DNA of 64,000 nucleotides from Streptomyces sp. NBC_01471 (GTDB taxonomy: Bacteria; Actinomycetota; Actinomycetes; Streptomycetales; Streptomycetaceae), in the NCBI RefSeq assembly GCF_041438865.1, contig NZ_CP109450.1:5520501-5584500 (forward strand). The letters run 5' to 3'. Below, in pieces: positions 45,591 through 53,616 of the stretch. Within the stretch, counting starts at the first letter, position 1. The number at the start of each line of letters is the position of its first letter. The notes beneath the pieces are model-generated. The model had not been told where the DNA came from. It ran no database searches and worked only from the letters and a program-made list of their open reading frames with translations. Made by a program: the position numbers and the translations under genes.

Positions 45591-45974
45591 TCACCAGAGG
45601 CTCAGCGGCCGGCCCTCCACGATTGCTGCGCTGATGCGGTCCGCGATTTCCTGACCTGATTCGTGGTTCGCCAGGCCCTCTCGGATGGTGGCACCGATCG
45701 CGCGGGAGCGTTCGGCCGGGCCGCGGAGGTCCGCAAGGGGGCTGCCGGGGTCTGTGCGGCGTGCCAGCCATTCGGCCCGGTTCTCCGCAGCCGTGCCCAA
45801 CCGGAGATGCGTTGGCTGCTGGCACGAGTGGTTGTCGCAGGTGTGGCAGACGGTCGGGCTGTCGGTTCCCCAGCCGAGTCGAGGGATGACACCATGCGCG
45901 AGTTGGTATCCGTACAGGTGGCCCGGCACCGTGCCCGTGCGTGTCCTGCCGGGCCGCGAGGCGGCCCTGAATAC
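45591..45974 (-). pseudogene. HNH endonuclease gene, C-terminal half (split by insertion)
   Basis: Reads VFRAASRPGRTRTGTVPGHL, then GVIPRLGW, the HNH segment VCHTCDNHSCQQPTHLRLGT and an ending RISAAIVEGRPLSLW. It matches the C-terminal two thirds of the intact HNH gene at 46534-47172, starting at the exact residue where the N-terminal fragment at 56092-56346 stops. A GTG at 45929 could restart translation of 112 aa that still contain the HNH core. Confidence 0.8.
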
Positions 45975-46064
45975 TGGTGGAGATCACTTATTGCTGGGCT
46001 GCGGTATTCAGACGGATCACGGGCCAACAAGGACCCAATGATCGTTGCCGTGTAGGTTCCCGCC

Positions 46065-46547
46065 ATGACGGATGACTGGCGTGAGGATCGGATCGGGAGT
46101 GCCGTGAGGGGCGAGAACCCCACTGTGCTGCGACGGCTGGAGGCTGGGTTCGCGGTGATCGGGGACGTCCAATTCCTTCCGGGGTATTCGGTGCTGTTGG
46201 CCGATGAACTGGATGTGCAACGGCTGTCGGATCTGCCAAAGCCGAAGCGGATGTCCTTCCTCTCCGACATGGATCGTCTCGGGGAAGCGGTCGAACGCGC
46301 TTGCCGCCGCCTGGACCCTGCCTTCAGGCGCGTGAATCTGGAGATCCTAGGCAACACCGACAGCTTCCTGCATGCCCACGTGTGGCCGCGGTTCGATTGG
46401 GAGCCCGGCGAGTTGGTGGGTAAGCCGGTGTGGCTGTATCCGAGTGAGCGATGGAGTGATGAGCGCTTCGCCCTCGGTTCGCAGCATGACGCGCTGCGGC
46501 AAGCGATCGGAGTGGAACTGGACGGGTTGTCCCTCACCACAGAGTGA
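46065..46547 (+). CDS. HIT-like (diadenosine tetraphosphate hydrolase-type) protein
   Basis: 160 aa. GFAVIGDVQFLPGYSVLLAD is the beta-hairpin start of the HIT fold and NLEILGNTDSFLHAHVWPRF ends in the catalytic HAHVW (HxH) motif. Proteins of this length and start (MTDDWREDRIG) are frequent in Streptomyces, annotated as Ap4A hydrolases. ATG 46065. Opposite strand to its neighbours and probably cargo of the element. Ends 13 bp inside the 3' end of the HNH gene. Confidence 0.8.
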   Translation: MTDDWREDRIGSAVRGENPTVLRRLEAGFAVIGDVQFLPGYSVLLADELDVQRLSDLPKPKRMSFLSDMDRLGEAVERACRRLDPAFRRVNLEILGNTDSFLHAHVWPRFDWEPGELVGKPVWLYPSERWSDERFALGSQHDALRQAIGVELDGLSLTTE

Positions 46548-47172
46548 GCGGTGCGCCGACGGTCCGGGCTTCACGGATCCGCCGTTCGATCTGCTCGGCG
46601 CTGTCCCCTGCCGTGATGCCGGCGCGGATAGCTGCCCCGACGGCTCGGGCACGGCCTGCGGCGCCCCGCAGGTCAGCGAGTGGCCCGTGAGGGTTGCGGT
46701 GACGCTGGGCCCACTCTGCGCGGTTCTCGGTGTTGGTGCCGAGGCGTAGGTGAGCTGGGTTGACGCATCCGGCTTCGTCGCAGCGGTGGCAGAGGCAAGG
46801 GTCGTCTTCCCCGGACCAGCCAAGTCGGGGGATCACCCCGTGTTCAAGCTGGTAGGCGAAGAGGTGCGCGGGGACGGTGCCGCGGCGGGAACGGCCAGGG
46901 AGGCTGGCGGCGCGGAAGCTTCCGTGACCGGTCGAGGAGATCCCCGCGGTCCATATCCAGCAGGCGGGTTCGGGACGCCTGTAGCGCTTGGTTTCAAAGC
47001 GCGCCACGATCGCCGGATCGTCCAGCCAGCTCTGCCAGAGTTCAGCGGGGATGCGGACGCGCTGAGGCTGTCCGAACAGGGCCAATTGATCGTCATGCTG
47101 AGTGCGCTCAGTGCCCGGCGACGGCATGAACGGCAGGACATCCTCCTGAAGCCTGGGGCTGTACTGGGGCAT
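46534..47172 (-). CDS. HNH endonuclease (intact paralogue)
   Basis: 212 aa. N-terminal segment DDQLALFGQPQRVRIPAELW, then CWIWTAGISSTGHGSFRAAS, VIPRLGW, and the HNH_3 core LCHRCDEAGCVNPAHLRLGT with metal-binding His/Asn. It is a paralogue of the split gene; both share the phrase GISSTGH at the break site of the latter. It follows the zinc-ribbon protein gene by 36 bp on the same strand, so it may travel with that module. Possible roles: homing-type nicking or restriction (inference). Confidence 0.8.
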   Translation of the reverse strand: MPQYSPRLQEDVLPFMPSPGTERTQHDDQLALFGQPQRVRIPAELWQSWLDDPAIVARFETKRYRRPEPACWIWTAGISSTGHGSFRAASLPGRSRRGTVPAHLFAYQLEHGVIPRLGWSGEDDPCLCHRCDEAGCVNPAHLRLGTNTENRAEWAQRHRNPHGPLADLRGAAGRARAVGAAIRAGITAGDSAEQIERRIREARTVGAPLTLW

Positions 47173-47208
47173 CGAGGATGGCCTCCCGTCCCTGGTGCTG
47201 GGGTGCTG

Positions 47209-49479
47209 TTACCCGTTGTCGGCGCGGGCTGCAAGGTAGCTGGTCCAGTCTCGCTTGACGAGTTTCGCCCAGCGGACAGCGGTTGTGATGTGGAGTCCGA
47301 GCAAGTCGGCGATCACCGAAGCGGGGAGGTCGGCAGCCATGGAACACAGGGCACTGTTGCGGGCGGGGCGGACGCGGATACCGAGGGCGTTGAGCTGATG
47401 GGTGAGGCGGCCGTGGTCCATGGAGGCGCCGGGACGTGCGCCGGGGAACAGCAACCCACTACCTGGGGCAAGGTCTCGGATGATGGGGCGGCGACTGAAC
47501 GGCTCTGCAGTAGCGAGCCGTTGGACGATCTCAGCGAGCGGAGGCGGCAACAGCACGGGGTGCCGGTCGAGAGTGAGATACGTGTACTCGCCTCGCATGG
47601 TGATGTGGGAGCGGGTGAGCGTGACGATGCGCTGTGGCCGCTGGCCGTAGAGCAGCACGAGAGCGCCAGCGACACGCTGGTGGAGCGGGATGCCCTCTTC
47701 GGTGAAGCAGCGTCGCAGCAGTCGCCACCGCTCGTGGTCATCGAGGACGTCACCGGGTTCGTCCCGGCTGCCAAGCCAGGGGACATAGAGGTCGGGAGCG
47801 AGACGGCGGCTGTGGGCCCAGCGCAGGAAGTCGCGGAGGCGGTGGTGGGTGTCGGTGCCGGCGTCCAGCCAGCCGTCGATGTGTGCCTGGGTGACCGTGG
47901 CCAGCGTCAACTGCTGTTCATCGAGCCAGGTCAGGAAGCGGACGGAGATGAGGATGCGCGAGCGGGCGTACTTGCGGACGCTCGGGGTCGAGGCTCGTCG
48001 CATGCTGCGTCCGCGGGCCCGGCTCAGTACGGACCAGGACGCGTAGGGGCGGATGAGTATGGTGATGTGCGGTGGCTGAGTGGCGAGGAGGGTATCGAGC
48101 CAGCCCGGGATGCCGTCGAGGTGTTCGTCGCGGGCAGGCAGCACGCCGGCCGTCACCAGGACCGTGCGCAGGTATTGGACGGGCTTGTGGTGGGAGGGAA
48201 ACGAGTCGAGGAGCTCGTGGGTGATCTCTTCGTGGTCGCTGGCGAGGCGGCCAAGGAGGTCGCCCCAGCCGGAGCGGTAGAGCCAGAGCAGGATCTGGTA
48301 GGGATCTGATTCGGCGTCGAGCAGGCCGATCAAGGGGGCCAACTGGGGCCGGACGTTCCCGTCCGGGCCGGACAACAGTTGATGTACGCGGTCGTGGGCG
48401 ACGCAGCGTGGGCAAAGGCCGTCGGAGAAGAGGGCATCGAAGCGACCGCATCGGCCGCAGTTCCACTCCCGGTCATCGCCCGCGCAGGGTCCGCAGATCA
48501 GTTGCCCGGCGGTGCCGATGCCGATGAGGGGGCGGGCGGCGTCGCACTGGCCGCAGGGCTCGGCATTTCGACGAATCTTCGTGTGGCAGGGGGCGCAGAC
48601 GTCCCCGAGCGGGAGCCGCGAGTGGATGCGCTGGGACTTTCCGCAGCGAACGCAGGGGCGCCGCGGGCGTCTGCGGGCGCGGCAGCTGCTGCAGCGTGGT
48701 TCGCCCGTCTTCAGCCCGCGTGGACAGGGCTTCTGCTGACCGCAGTCGACGCAGGTCAGCACAGGCGGGTTCCAGCAGCGCTCGCAGACCAGTTTCCCGG
48801 ACTCCCGGTCTCGGCGGCGGTTTGCTGTTACCCGGCCGCAGTCCGCGCACTCCGCAGCCTTCGACCGCTGGTAACAGCTTCCGCAGAGGGGACCTTGGTC
48901 GGTGTAGGCCCTTACCGGCTGGTCGCGGTCGCAGGCGGAACAGATCTGTGGCCGTTTGGGAAGGCAGGTCTGGCAGAGCGGCTGTCCGTCACGGCGGGCG
49001 ACGACCGGTGCCGACTTGCCGCAGACGCAGCATTCTCGCCAGAAGGACGTGTCCCGGCGCTTGCACTTGGGGCAGACGGCTCCGCCGTCCGTCTGACGCA
49101 GGGCGACCTCGCGTAGATCGCCGCAGCGGACACACGTCTCGACGTGCTGACGGCTGTAGCAGCTGACGCAGGCCCTGCCGTCATCCACACGGTGCCGCAG
49201 CGTCTTGGCCCGCTGGCAGCGGATGCATCGGGCCCGCTCGACCAGGGGATGTTCGGCGGCGAGGACATCCAGAAGCCGGAGCCGGGCGGCTGGCCCTCCG
49301 GAGTGGCCCGAGAACAGCGCATCCGGGGAGTTTGCGAGGTGCCCCAGCAGTTCACCGGCGGCAGAGCGGCGGAGCCGCAAGCTCGCGACATGAGCGGACA
49401 GAGCATCGCTGTCCGCCCCGGGCAGGGCTCGCCGTAGCAACTCAACGATTGCGTCTGTCACCTCCGGCGGAACTGTCAC
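47209..49479 (-). CDS. Zinc-ribbon array protein with recombinase-like C-terminus (module B)
   Basis: 756 aa. After about 80 helical residues comes a run of about 18 CxxC pairs (residues 85-365: CIRC, CVSC, CVRC, CPKC, CCVC, CQTC, CSAC, CGSC and so on), i.e. about nine tandem zinc ribbons. The C-terminal 300 residues resemble a tyrosine-recombinase core: SAM-like LISVRFLTWLDEQQLTLATV, then GALVLLYGQRPQRIVTLTRS, but the HxxR box and nucleophile Tyr are absent. GTG 49479 overlaps the upstream HTH gene by 4 bp. Paralogue of 50841-53252. Probably an architectural or targeting partner of the active recombinases (inference). Confidence 0.7.
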   Translation of the reverse strand: MTVPPEVTDAIVELLRRALPGADSDALSAHVASLRLRRSAAGELLGHLANSPDALFSGHSGGPAARLRLLDVLAAEHPLVERARCIRCQRAKTLRHRVDDGRACVSCYSRQHVETCVRCGDLREVALRQTDGGAVCPKCKRRDTSFWRECCVCGKSAPVVARRDGQPLCQTCLPKRPQICSACDRDQPVRAYTDQGPLCGSCYQRSKAAECADCGRVTANRRRDRESGKLVCERCWNPPVLTCVDCGQQKPCPRGLKTGEPRCSSCRARRRPRRPCVRCGKSQRIHSRLPLGDVCAPCHTKIRRNAEPCGQCDAARPLIGIGTAGQLICGPCAGDDREWNCGRCGRFDALFSDGLCPRCVAHDRVHQLLSGPDGNVRPQLAPLIGLLDAESDPYQILLWLYRSGWGDLLGRLASDHEEITHELLDSFPSHHKPVQYLRTVLVTAGVLPARDEHLDGIPGWLDTLLATQPPHITILIRPYASWSVLSRARGRSMRRASTPSVRKYARSRILISVRFLTWLDEQQLTLATVTQAHIDGWLDAGTDTHHRLRDFLRWAHSRRLAPDLYVPWLGSRDEPGDVLDDHERWRLLRRCFTEEGIPLHQRVAGALVLLYGQRPQRIVTLTRSHITMRGEYTYLTLDRHPVLLPPPLAEIVQRLATAEPFSRRPIIRDLAPGSGLLFPGARPGASMDHGRLTHQLNALGIRVRPARNSALCSMAADLPASVIADLLGLHITTAVRWAKLVKRDWTSYLAARADNG

Positions 49480-49814
49480 AGCCCCTCCGGGCGCCGGATG
49501 GACGTGCGGCGTACTTGCGGAACGGTCGGGCTGCTATCTCCCGTGCCGGTCTTGCGGACCTGCTGGTTGACCACGGTGATCTCGATGAGGTCCTGGACCT
49601 GGCAGTCGAGGATGTCGCAGAGCGCCGCCAGGGTGTCCATCGACATGCGCTGCGGTGGCTGAGTCACCAGGCGGAAGACCTGTTCCCGCGACAGGTGCAC
49701 GCCGCGCTCGGCGAGCAGGGGCACAAGGTCCGTGGTGGCGAACATCCCGTGGTCGGCCATGATCTTGCGCAGGTGCCACTCGTAGCCCATCTTGCGGATC
49801 ACGACACGCTCCAT
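49476..49814 (-). CDS. Small HTH-like partner protein (module B)
   Basis: 112 aa. YEWHLRKIMADHGMFATTDL, then LSREQVFRLVTQPPQRMSMD and LAALCDILDCQVQDLIEI is an XRE/Cro-type HTH, close to the HTH_26 family (short regulators with a CDILDC-type segment). The basic tail is Arg/Thr-rich. It overlaps the zinc-ribbon gene by GTGA. Paralogue of 53249-53599, so the pair HTH plus zinc-ribbon protein is a conserved module. Confidence 0.8.
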   Translation of the reverse strand: MERVVIRKMGYEWHLRKIMADHGMFATTDLVPLLAERGVHLSREQVFRLVTQPPQRMSMDTLAALCDILDCQVQDLIEITVVNQQVRKTGTGDSSPTVPQVRRTSIRRPEGL

Positions 49815-49882
49815 CGGTCAGCCTGGCGGTTCAGGGAGCGCTGGAGTAGCCGGTTGCGGTACTCGTCGCTCACCCCTAATGG
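49799..49882 (-). pseudogene. C-terminal remnant of a module-B tyrosine recombinase
   Basis: The minus strand reads GVSDEYRNRLLQRSLNRQ and stops at 49799-49801, overlapping the start of the HTH gene. It lines up with the last residues of the complete recombinase at 53617 (HVSDDFMNTSLHKALAPA), in the same place before the HTH gene. The rest of the recombinase is gone. Confidence 0.6.
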
Positions 49883-50025
49883 TGGAGTCGGGTATTGGAA
49901 CTGCCTGAATACCTGTCTGATCTATGCCATGTGTGCCTTGTGGCGGCTAGGTCTCCGCGTGTGACTGTGGCAGCGACCGGGAAAATCGGGTGCCGTGCGA
50001 AGGGTGGCCCGCCAGGATGAGGATC

Positions 50026-50823
50026 ATGACTGGTGAGACGCCCTTGGGGAGACGGCAGCACGTGGGAGAAGCGGGGCGCCCGCTTGCCTTGGTCACGGGG
50101 GCGGGCCGTTCGGCGGGGATCGCGGCGGCCGTGGTGCTGAATCTGGCCCGGGCCGGGTGGGATGTGGCCTTCACGTACTGGACTCCGTATGACGCGCGGA
50201 TGCAGTGGGGCCTGGAGCCGGGTGCGCCCGAAGAGCTGCAGAAGAAGGTGGCGTCGCTCGGGGCGAGAACGCTTGCGGTCGAGGCGGACCTGAGCGACCC
50301 GGCCGTGCCGGCTCAGCTCTTCGACAGAGTCGAGCGTGAACTGGGAAACGTCACCGCGCTGGTGCTCTGCCATTGCGAGTCGGTCGACTCCGGCTTGTTG
50401 GACACCACGGTGGAGAGCTTCGACCTGCATTTCGCAGTCAATGCGCGGGCAACCTGGCTGTTGATCCGGGAGTACGGGCTGCGGTTCCGCGGACAGCACG
50501 GCAGCGGGCGGATCGTCAGCCTGACCAGCGACCACACGGCCGGCAACCTGCCTTATGGGGCAAGCAAGGGAGCGATGGACCGGATCACGCTGGCGGCCGC
50601 CCGTGAGCTCGCCCACCTGGGAGTGACCTGTAATGCGATCAATCCCGGACCGACCGACACGGGCTGGATGACCGAAGATCAGAAGGCGGACATGATCCGC
50701 TTCACGCCCCTGGGACGCCTCGGTGTGCCGCAGGACTGCGCGAATCTTGTCTCCTTCCTCTGCTCTGCAGAGGGCGGATGGATCAACGCCCAGCTTCTCC
50801 AGAGCAACGGCGGCATGGGTTAG
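50026..50823 (+). CDS. Short-chain dehydrogenase/reductase (cargo)
   Basis: 265 aa. ALVTGAGRSAGIAAAVVLNL is the cofactor loop, LVLCHCESVDSGLLDT replaces the usual NNAG strand, and NLPYGASKGAMDRITLAAAR contains the YxxxK pair; ending LLQSNGGMG is the SDR C-terminus. ATG 50026 is taken with AGGA 9 nt upstream. It lies on the opposite strand between the two recombinase modules. Substrate unknown; similar SDRs occur near resistance genes, but nothing here supports that specifically. Confidence 0.82.
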   Translation: MTGETPLGRRQHVGEAGRPLALVTGAGRSAGIAAAVVLNLARAGWDVAFTYWTPYDARMQWGLEPGAPEELQKKVASLGARTLAVEADLSDPAVPAQLFDRVERELGNVTALVLCHCESVDSGLLDTTVESFDLHFAVNARATWLLIREYGLRFRGQHGSGRIVSLTSDHTAGNLPYGASKGAMDRITLAAARELAHLGVTCNAINPGPTDTGWMTEDQKADMIRFTPLGRLGVPQDCANLVSFLCSAEGGWINAQLLQSNGGMG

Positions 50824-50840
50824 CAGCGCATGGCATTGGC

Positions 50841-53252
50841 TCACGGGCGGCTGGCGACGTCGGCTGCGTAGGCGGCCCAGTCTCCGGCGGCGGCTCGCTG
50901 CCATTTGACGGCGACGGTGATGTCGATGCCGAGGGTGCGGGCGAGGACTGCTGCGGGCAGTTCCGTGGCGAGCTGGAAAAGAGCAGTCGAGCGGGCTTCC
51001 GCGAGGCGGATGCCGAGTTTGCGGAGGCGTTCGCCCATGGCCCAGGCGCTGATCGGGCGGCCGGGCTGGCCGCCGGGGAAGAGCCAGGGTGAGTCCGTCC
51101 GGGCGAGGACGGCATGGCTGCGGCGGACCGCGACTTGGTGGAGGGCGAGTTCAGCGACGGGTGTCGGTAGTTCGACCGGGACGGCGCCGAGGTGGATACG
51201 GACGGCTGTGTCCGTCTCCTCGACGTGGTCGACGGTGAGCCGGGAGATCGTGGCGGGCCACTGGGCATAGAGGAGCAACAGCAGGCCGGCGAGGCGGTCT
51301 TCGGGCTTGAGGGCGTCGTCGTGCAGCAGGCGTCGCGCGGTGTCCCAGCGGGCCTCGTCGTCCATCGGCTGGGTGGGGCCGTTCCATCTGACGGCCGGGA
51401 AGCTGAGGTCGCGGGTGATCTTCTGGGCCAGGGCCCAGCGAACGAAGTGGCCTGCCTCTGTGCGAAGGAGGACGCCGTCGCTGGTCATCCAGCGATCAAG
51501 ATCGGCCTGTCGGCAGGTGGTCAGGGTCAGATTCTGTTCCTCGAGCCAGTCCAGGAGATAGACGGCCGCCCGCAGGTGCTGCCGCGCGGTCGCGAGCTGG
51601 TAGTGGGTGATCTCCTTGCCGCGGCTGCGTCGGCGAAGCCGACGTAGAAGGTGCCAAGTTGCGTACCGGTGCAGAATTTTGCGTCCCTCGACCGTCGTAT
51701 GGGAGGTGACGAGGTCCTTTACGTGCCGTTCGAGACGGATCATCTGCTCGTCTCGTTTAGGCAGGACTCCGGCGGCGACGAGAACGCTGCGGATGTGCTC
51801 CACGACCTTGCCTTCCGGGAGCTCATCCAGGGCCTGGTGGGTGAGAGGGCGGCGGCCGGAGCCAAGATCGGACAGGACGGTGGATACGATGCCTTTGGAG
51901 AGCCAGCTCATCGCGGTGCGGGCCCGTTCGGTGCTGGCCAGGGCGTCGTAGAGGGGCTGCAGCTTCGAGGGTATGGAGCCGGTATCGTCGGCGAGGAGAT
52001 CGTGGAGCCGCTGCTTGAGAGTGCAGCGAGGACACGGACCCGGCGCGTGCAGCCGCTCGGCTTGTCCGCAAGTGGGACATGGGCGCCAGAGCTCGGCGTC
52101 CGGTGTCGTGCACGGACCGCAGATGGGCGCGTCGGCGGTGCCGGAGTGGATGCCGCGGAGTCCTCCGCAGATGGTGCAGTGAGCTTGTCGTTGGAAACAG
52201 CCGCGGCAGCGGGGCAGGCCGGTGAGCTTCGAGAGTGTGCCGGGCGCGGTGCGGCCGCAGATCGCGCAGACCAGGACGGGCAGGGGGCAGCAGTTGGGGC
52301 AGAGGGGACCGTCGGCGGTGCGGTTCTGTACTCGGCGTCGTTCGCCGCAGCTGATGCAGACCTCGGTATTCGCGGGGTCGGTGATCAGGCAGTTCGGACA
52401 CAGCGGTCGCCCCTGGTCGTCGCGAGTGGCCGGCTCACGCCGGGCCCCGCAGCGTACGCATTCTTCGACGCGGGACTTGGCGATGCAGTTGCGGCAGACC
52501 CGCTGTCCGTCCAGCGGCTTGTCGATGCGGACCACCCGGCAGCAGCGAGGACAGGCAGGCCGGACGATCCCAGCGACACCGGCCTCGTGCAGCAGCTCGA
52601 TGAACTTCAAGATGGCGCGATGCGGCGCCAGGTAGCCCTCTCCGGTCAGCAGCCGGGGATTCTCCTCCAAGGCCCAGACCACTCGCTGGCGATAGTGGGG
52701 ACGGTCGGGCGCCGTCCGGCGGAGAGCCTCGGCGACCGCATCACGGTCGGCGCCCGGGGCGATCGCGGTGATCAGGTCCTGGACGACCGTGACAGGATCG
52801 CGGTGGTCGTGGTCGGGACACACCTTGAAGCGCGGCAGGCCCTTACGGTCGCGGAAGCCGACGCGACGGACGTTGCCGCAGGCGGTGCACTCGGCGGTTT
52901 CCTGCCCGCAGACTGAGCAGTACCAGTCCTGCCCCTTGCGTTGAAGAGTCCGCAGAATCTTGCCGCACTCGGCGCAGAGAGGTGGTGCGATCACCGAGGC
53001 GCCGGCCTTGCGGAGCTCGATGAGCAGATCGCCGATGGCCCGGGGCGCCGGGGACCGGCCGTCGGTGAGGACAGCGGGCCGTATGGCCAGGGCCTTGGCC
53101 AAGCTTCGTGACTTCGCTCGGCCGCCCGCGACCGCGGTGACCACGGCCCGGATCATCTCGATGCCGAGTTCCCTCTCGATGTCGGCGACGAGGTCGGTGA
53201 TCAAGCCGACCGGGTCTGTGACGGCGCGGTCGAGCTGGTCAGCCGTGGTCAT
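50841..53252 (-). CDS. Zinc-ribbon array protein with recombinase-like C-terminus (module A)
   Basis: 803 aa. Helical N-terminus, then about 15 CxxC pairs between residues 95 and 430 (CAEC, CSVC, CTAC, CPRC, CRNC, CVRC, CPNC, CISC, CAIC, CRGC, CTIC, CGPC, CPTC, CPRC), then a recombinase-like region (AAVYLLDWLEEQNLTLTTCR, LLLLYAQWPATISRLTVDHV, LFPGGQPGRPISAWAMGERL) that lacks HxxR and a nucleophile Tyr. Starts with ATG overlapping the TGA of the HTH gene. Together with the two upstream recombinases and the HTH gene it forms one operon. Confidence 0.72.
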   Translation of the reverse strand: MTTADQLDRAVTDPVGLITDLVADIERELGIEMIRAVVTAVAGGRAKSRSLAKALAIRPAVLTDGRSPAPRAIGDLLIELRKAGASVIAPPLCAECGKILRTLQRKGQDWYCSVCGQETAECTACGNVRRVGFRDRKGLPRFKVCPDHDHRDPVTVVQDLITAIAPGADRDAVAEALRRTAPDRPHYRQRVVWALEENPRLLTGEGYLAPHRAILKFIELLHEAGVAGIVRPACPRCCRVVRIDKPLDGQRVCRNCIAKSRVEECVRCGARREPATRDDQGRPLCPNCLITDPANTEVCISCGERRRVQNRTADGPLCPNCCPLPVLVCAICGRTAPGTLSKLTGLPRCRGCFQRQAHCTICGGLRGIHSGTADAPICGPCTTPDAELWRPCPTCGQAERLHAPGPCPRCTLKQRLHDLLADDTGSIPSKLQPLYDALASTERARTAMSWLSKGIVSTVLSDLGSGRRPLTHQALDELPEGKVVEHIRSVLVAAGVLPKRDEQMIRLERHVKDLVTSHTTVEGRKILHRYATWHLLRRLRRRSRGKEITHYQLATARQHLRAAVYLLDWLEEQNLTLTTCRQADLDRWMTSDGVLLRTEAGHFVRWALAQKITRDLSFPAVRWNGPTQPMDDEARWDTARRLLHDDALKPEDRLAGLLLLLYAQWPATISRLTVDHVEETDTAVRIHLGAVPVELPTPVAELALHQVAVRRSHAVLARTDSPWLFPGGQPGRPISAWAMGERLRKLGIRLAEARSTALFQLATELPAAVLARTLGIDITVAVKWQRAAAGDWAAYAADVASRP

Positions 53253-53599
53253 GACCGGTCAACACTCCTGATCCGAGCCCGCTTTGGCCGCAGCCCGCCA
53301 AGCCCCTCCACGGAAGGTGCCGAGCCACCGGCAGCGGCCTTCTTCGGCTTCTTCACGGCGCCGGCCGCCGCGATGGGCTCGATGAGGTCGTCCATGGTGC
53401 AGTCGAGGATGTCGAGCAGGGCCATGAGGATCTTCAGGCTCAGTCGCTCCGGTCGCTCGACGACAAGCCGGTAGACCTGGCTCGATGACAGGCTGATGCC
53501 GCGTTCCTTGAGCGGTGGGAGGAGGTCGGTGGTGGAGAACATCCCGCGGTCGGCCATGACTTTGCGCAGGTGCCAGTGGTAGTCGAGCTTGGCGGCCAT
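53249..53599 (-). CDS. Small HTH-like partner protein (module A)
   Basis: 116 aa. YHWHLRKVMADRGMFSTTDL, LSSSQVYRLVVERPERLSLK and LLDILDCTMDDLIEPI form the same XRE-type HTH as in module B, followed by a Lys/Arg-rich tail. ATG 53599, 17 bp after the recombinase stop; overlaps the zinc-ribbon gene by ATGA. By position it is analogous to the small TnpC of Tn554-type elements (inference, no homology claimed). Confidence 0.8.
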   Translation of the reverse strand: MAAKLDYHWHLRKVMADRGMFSTTDLLPPLKERGISLSSSQVYRLVVERPERLSLKILMALLDILDCTMDDLIEPIAAAGAVKKPKKAAAGGSAPSVEGLGGLRPKRARIRSVDRS

Positions 53600-53616
53600 C
53601 GCCGGATCCTTCCTCT

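Noticed and set aside
45268-45987. 239-aa minus-strand frame overlapping the HNH fragment
   Set aside because: His/Arg/Pro-rich out-of-frame reading; the HNH homology lies in a different frame.
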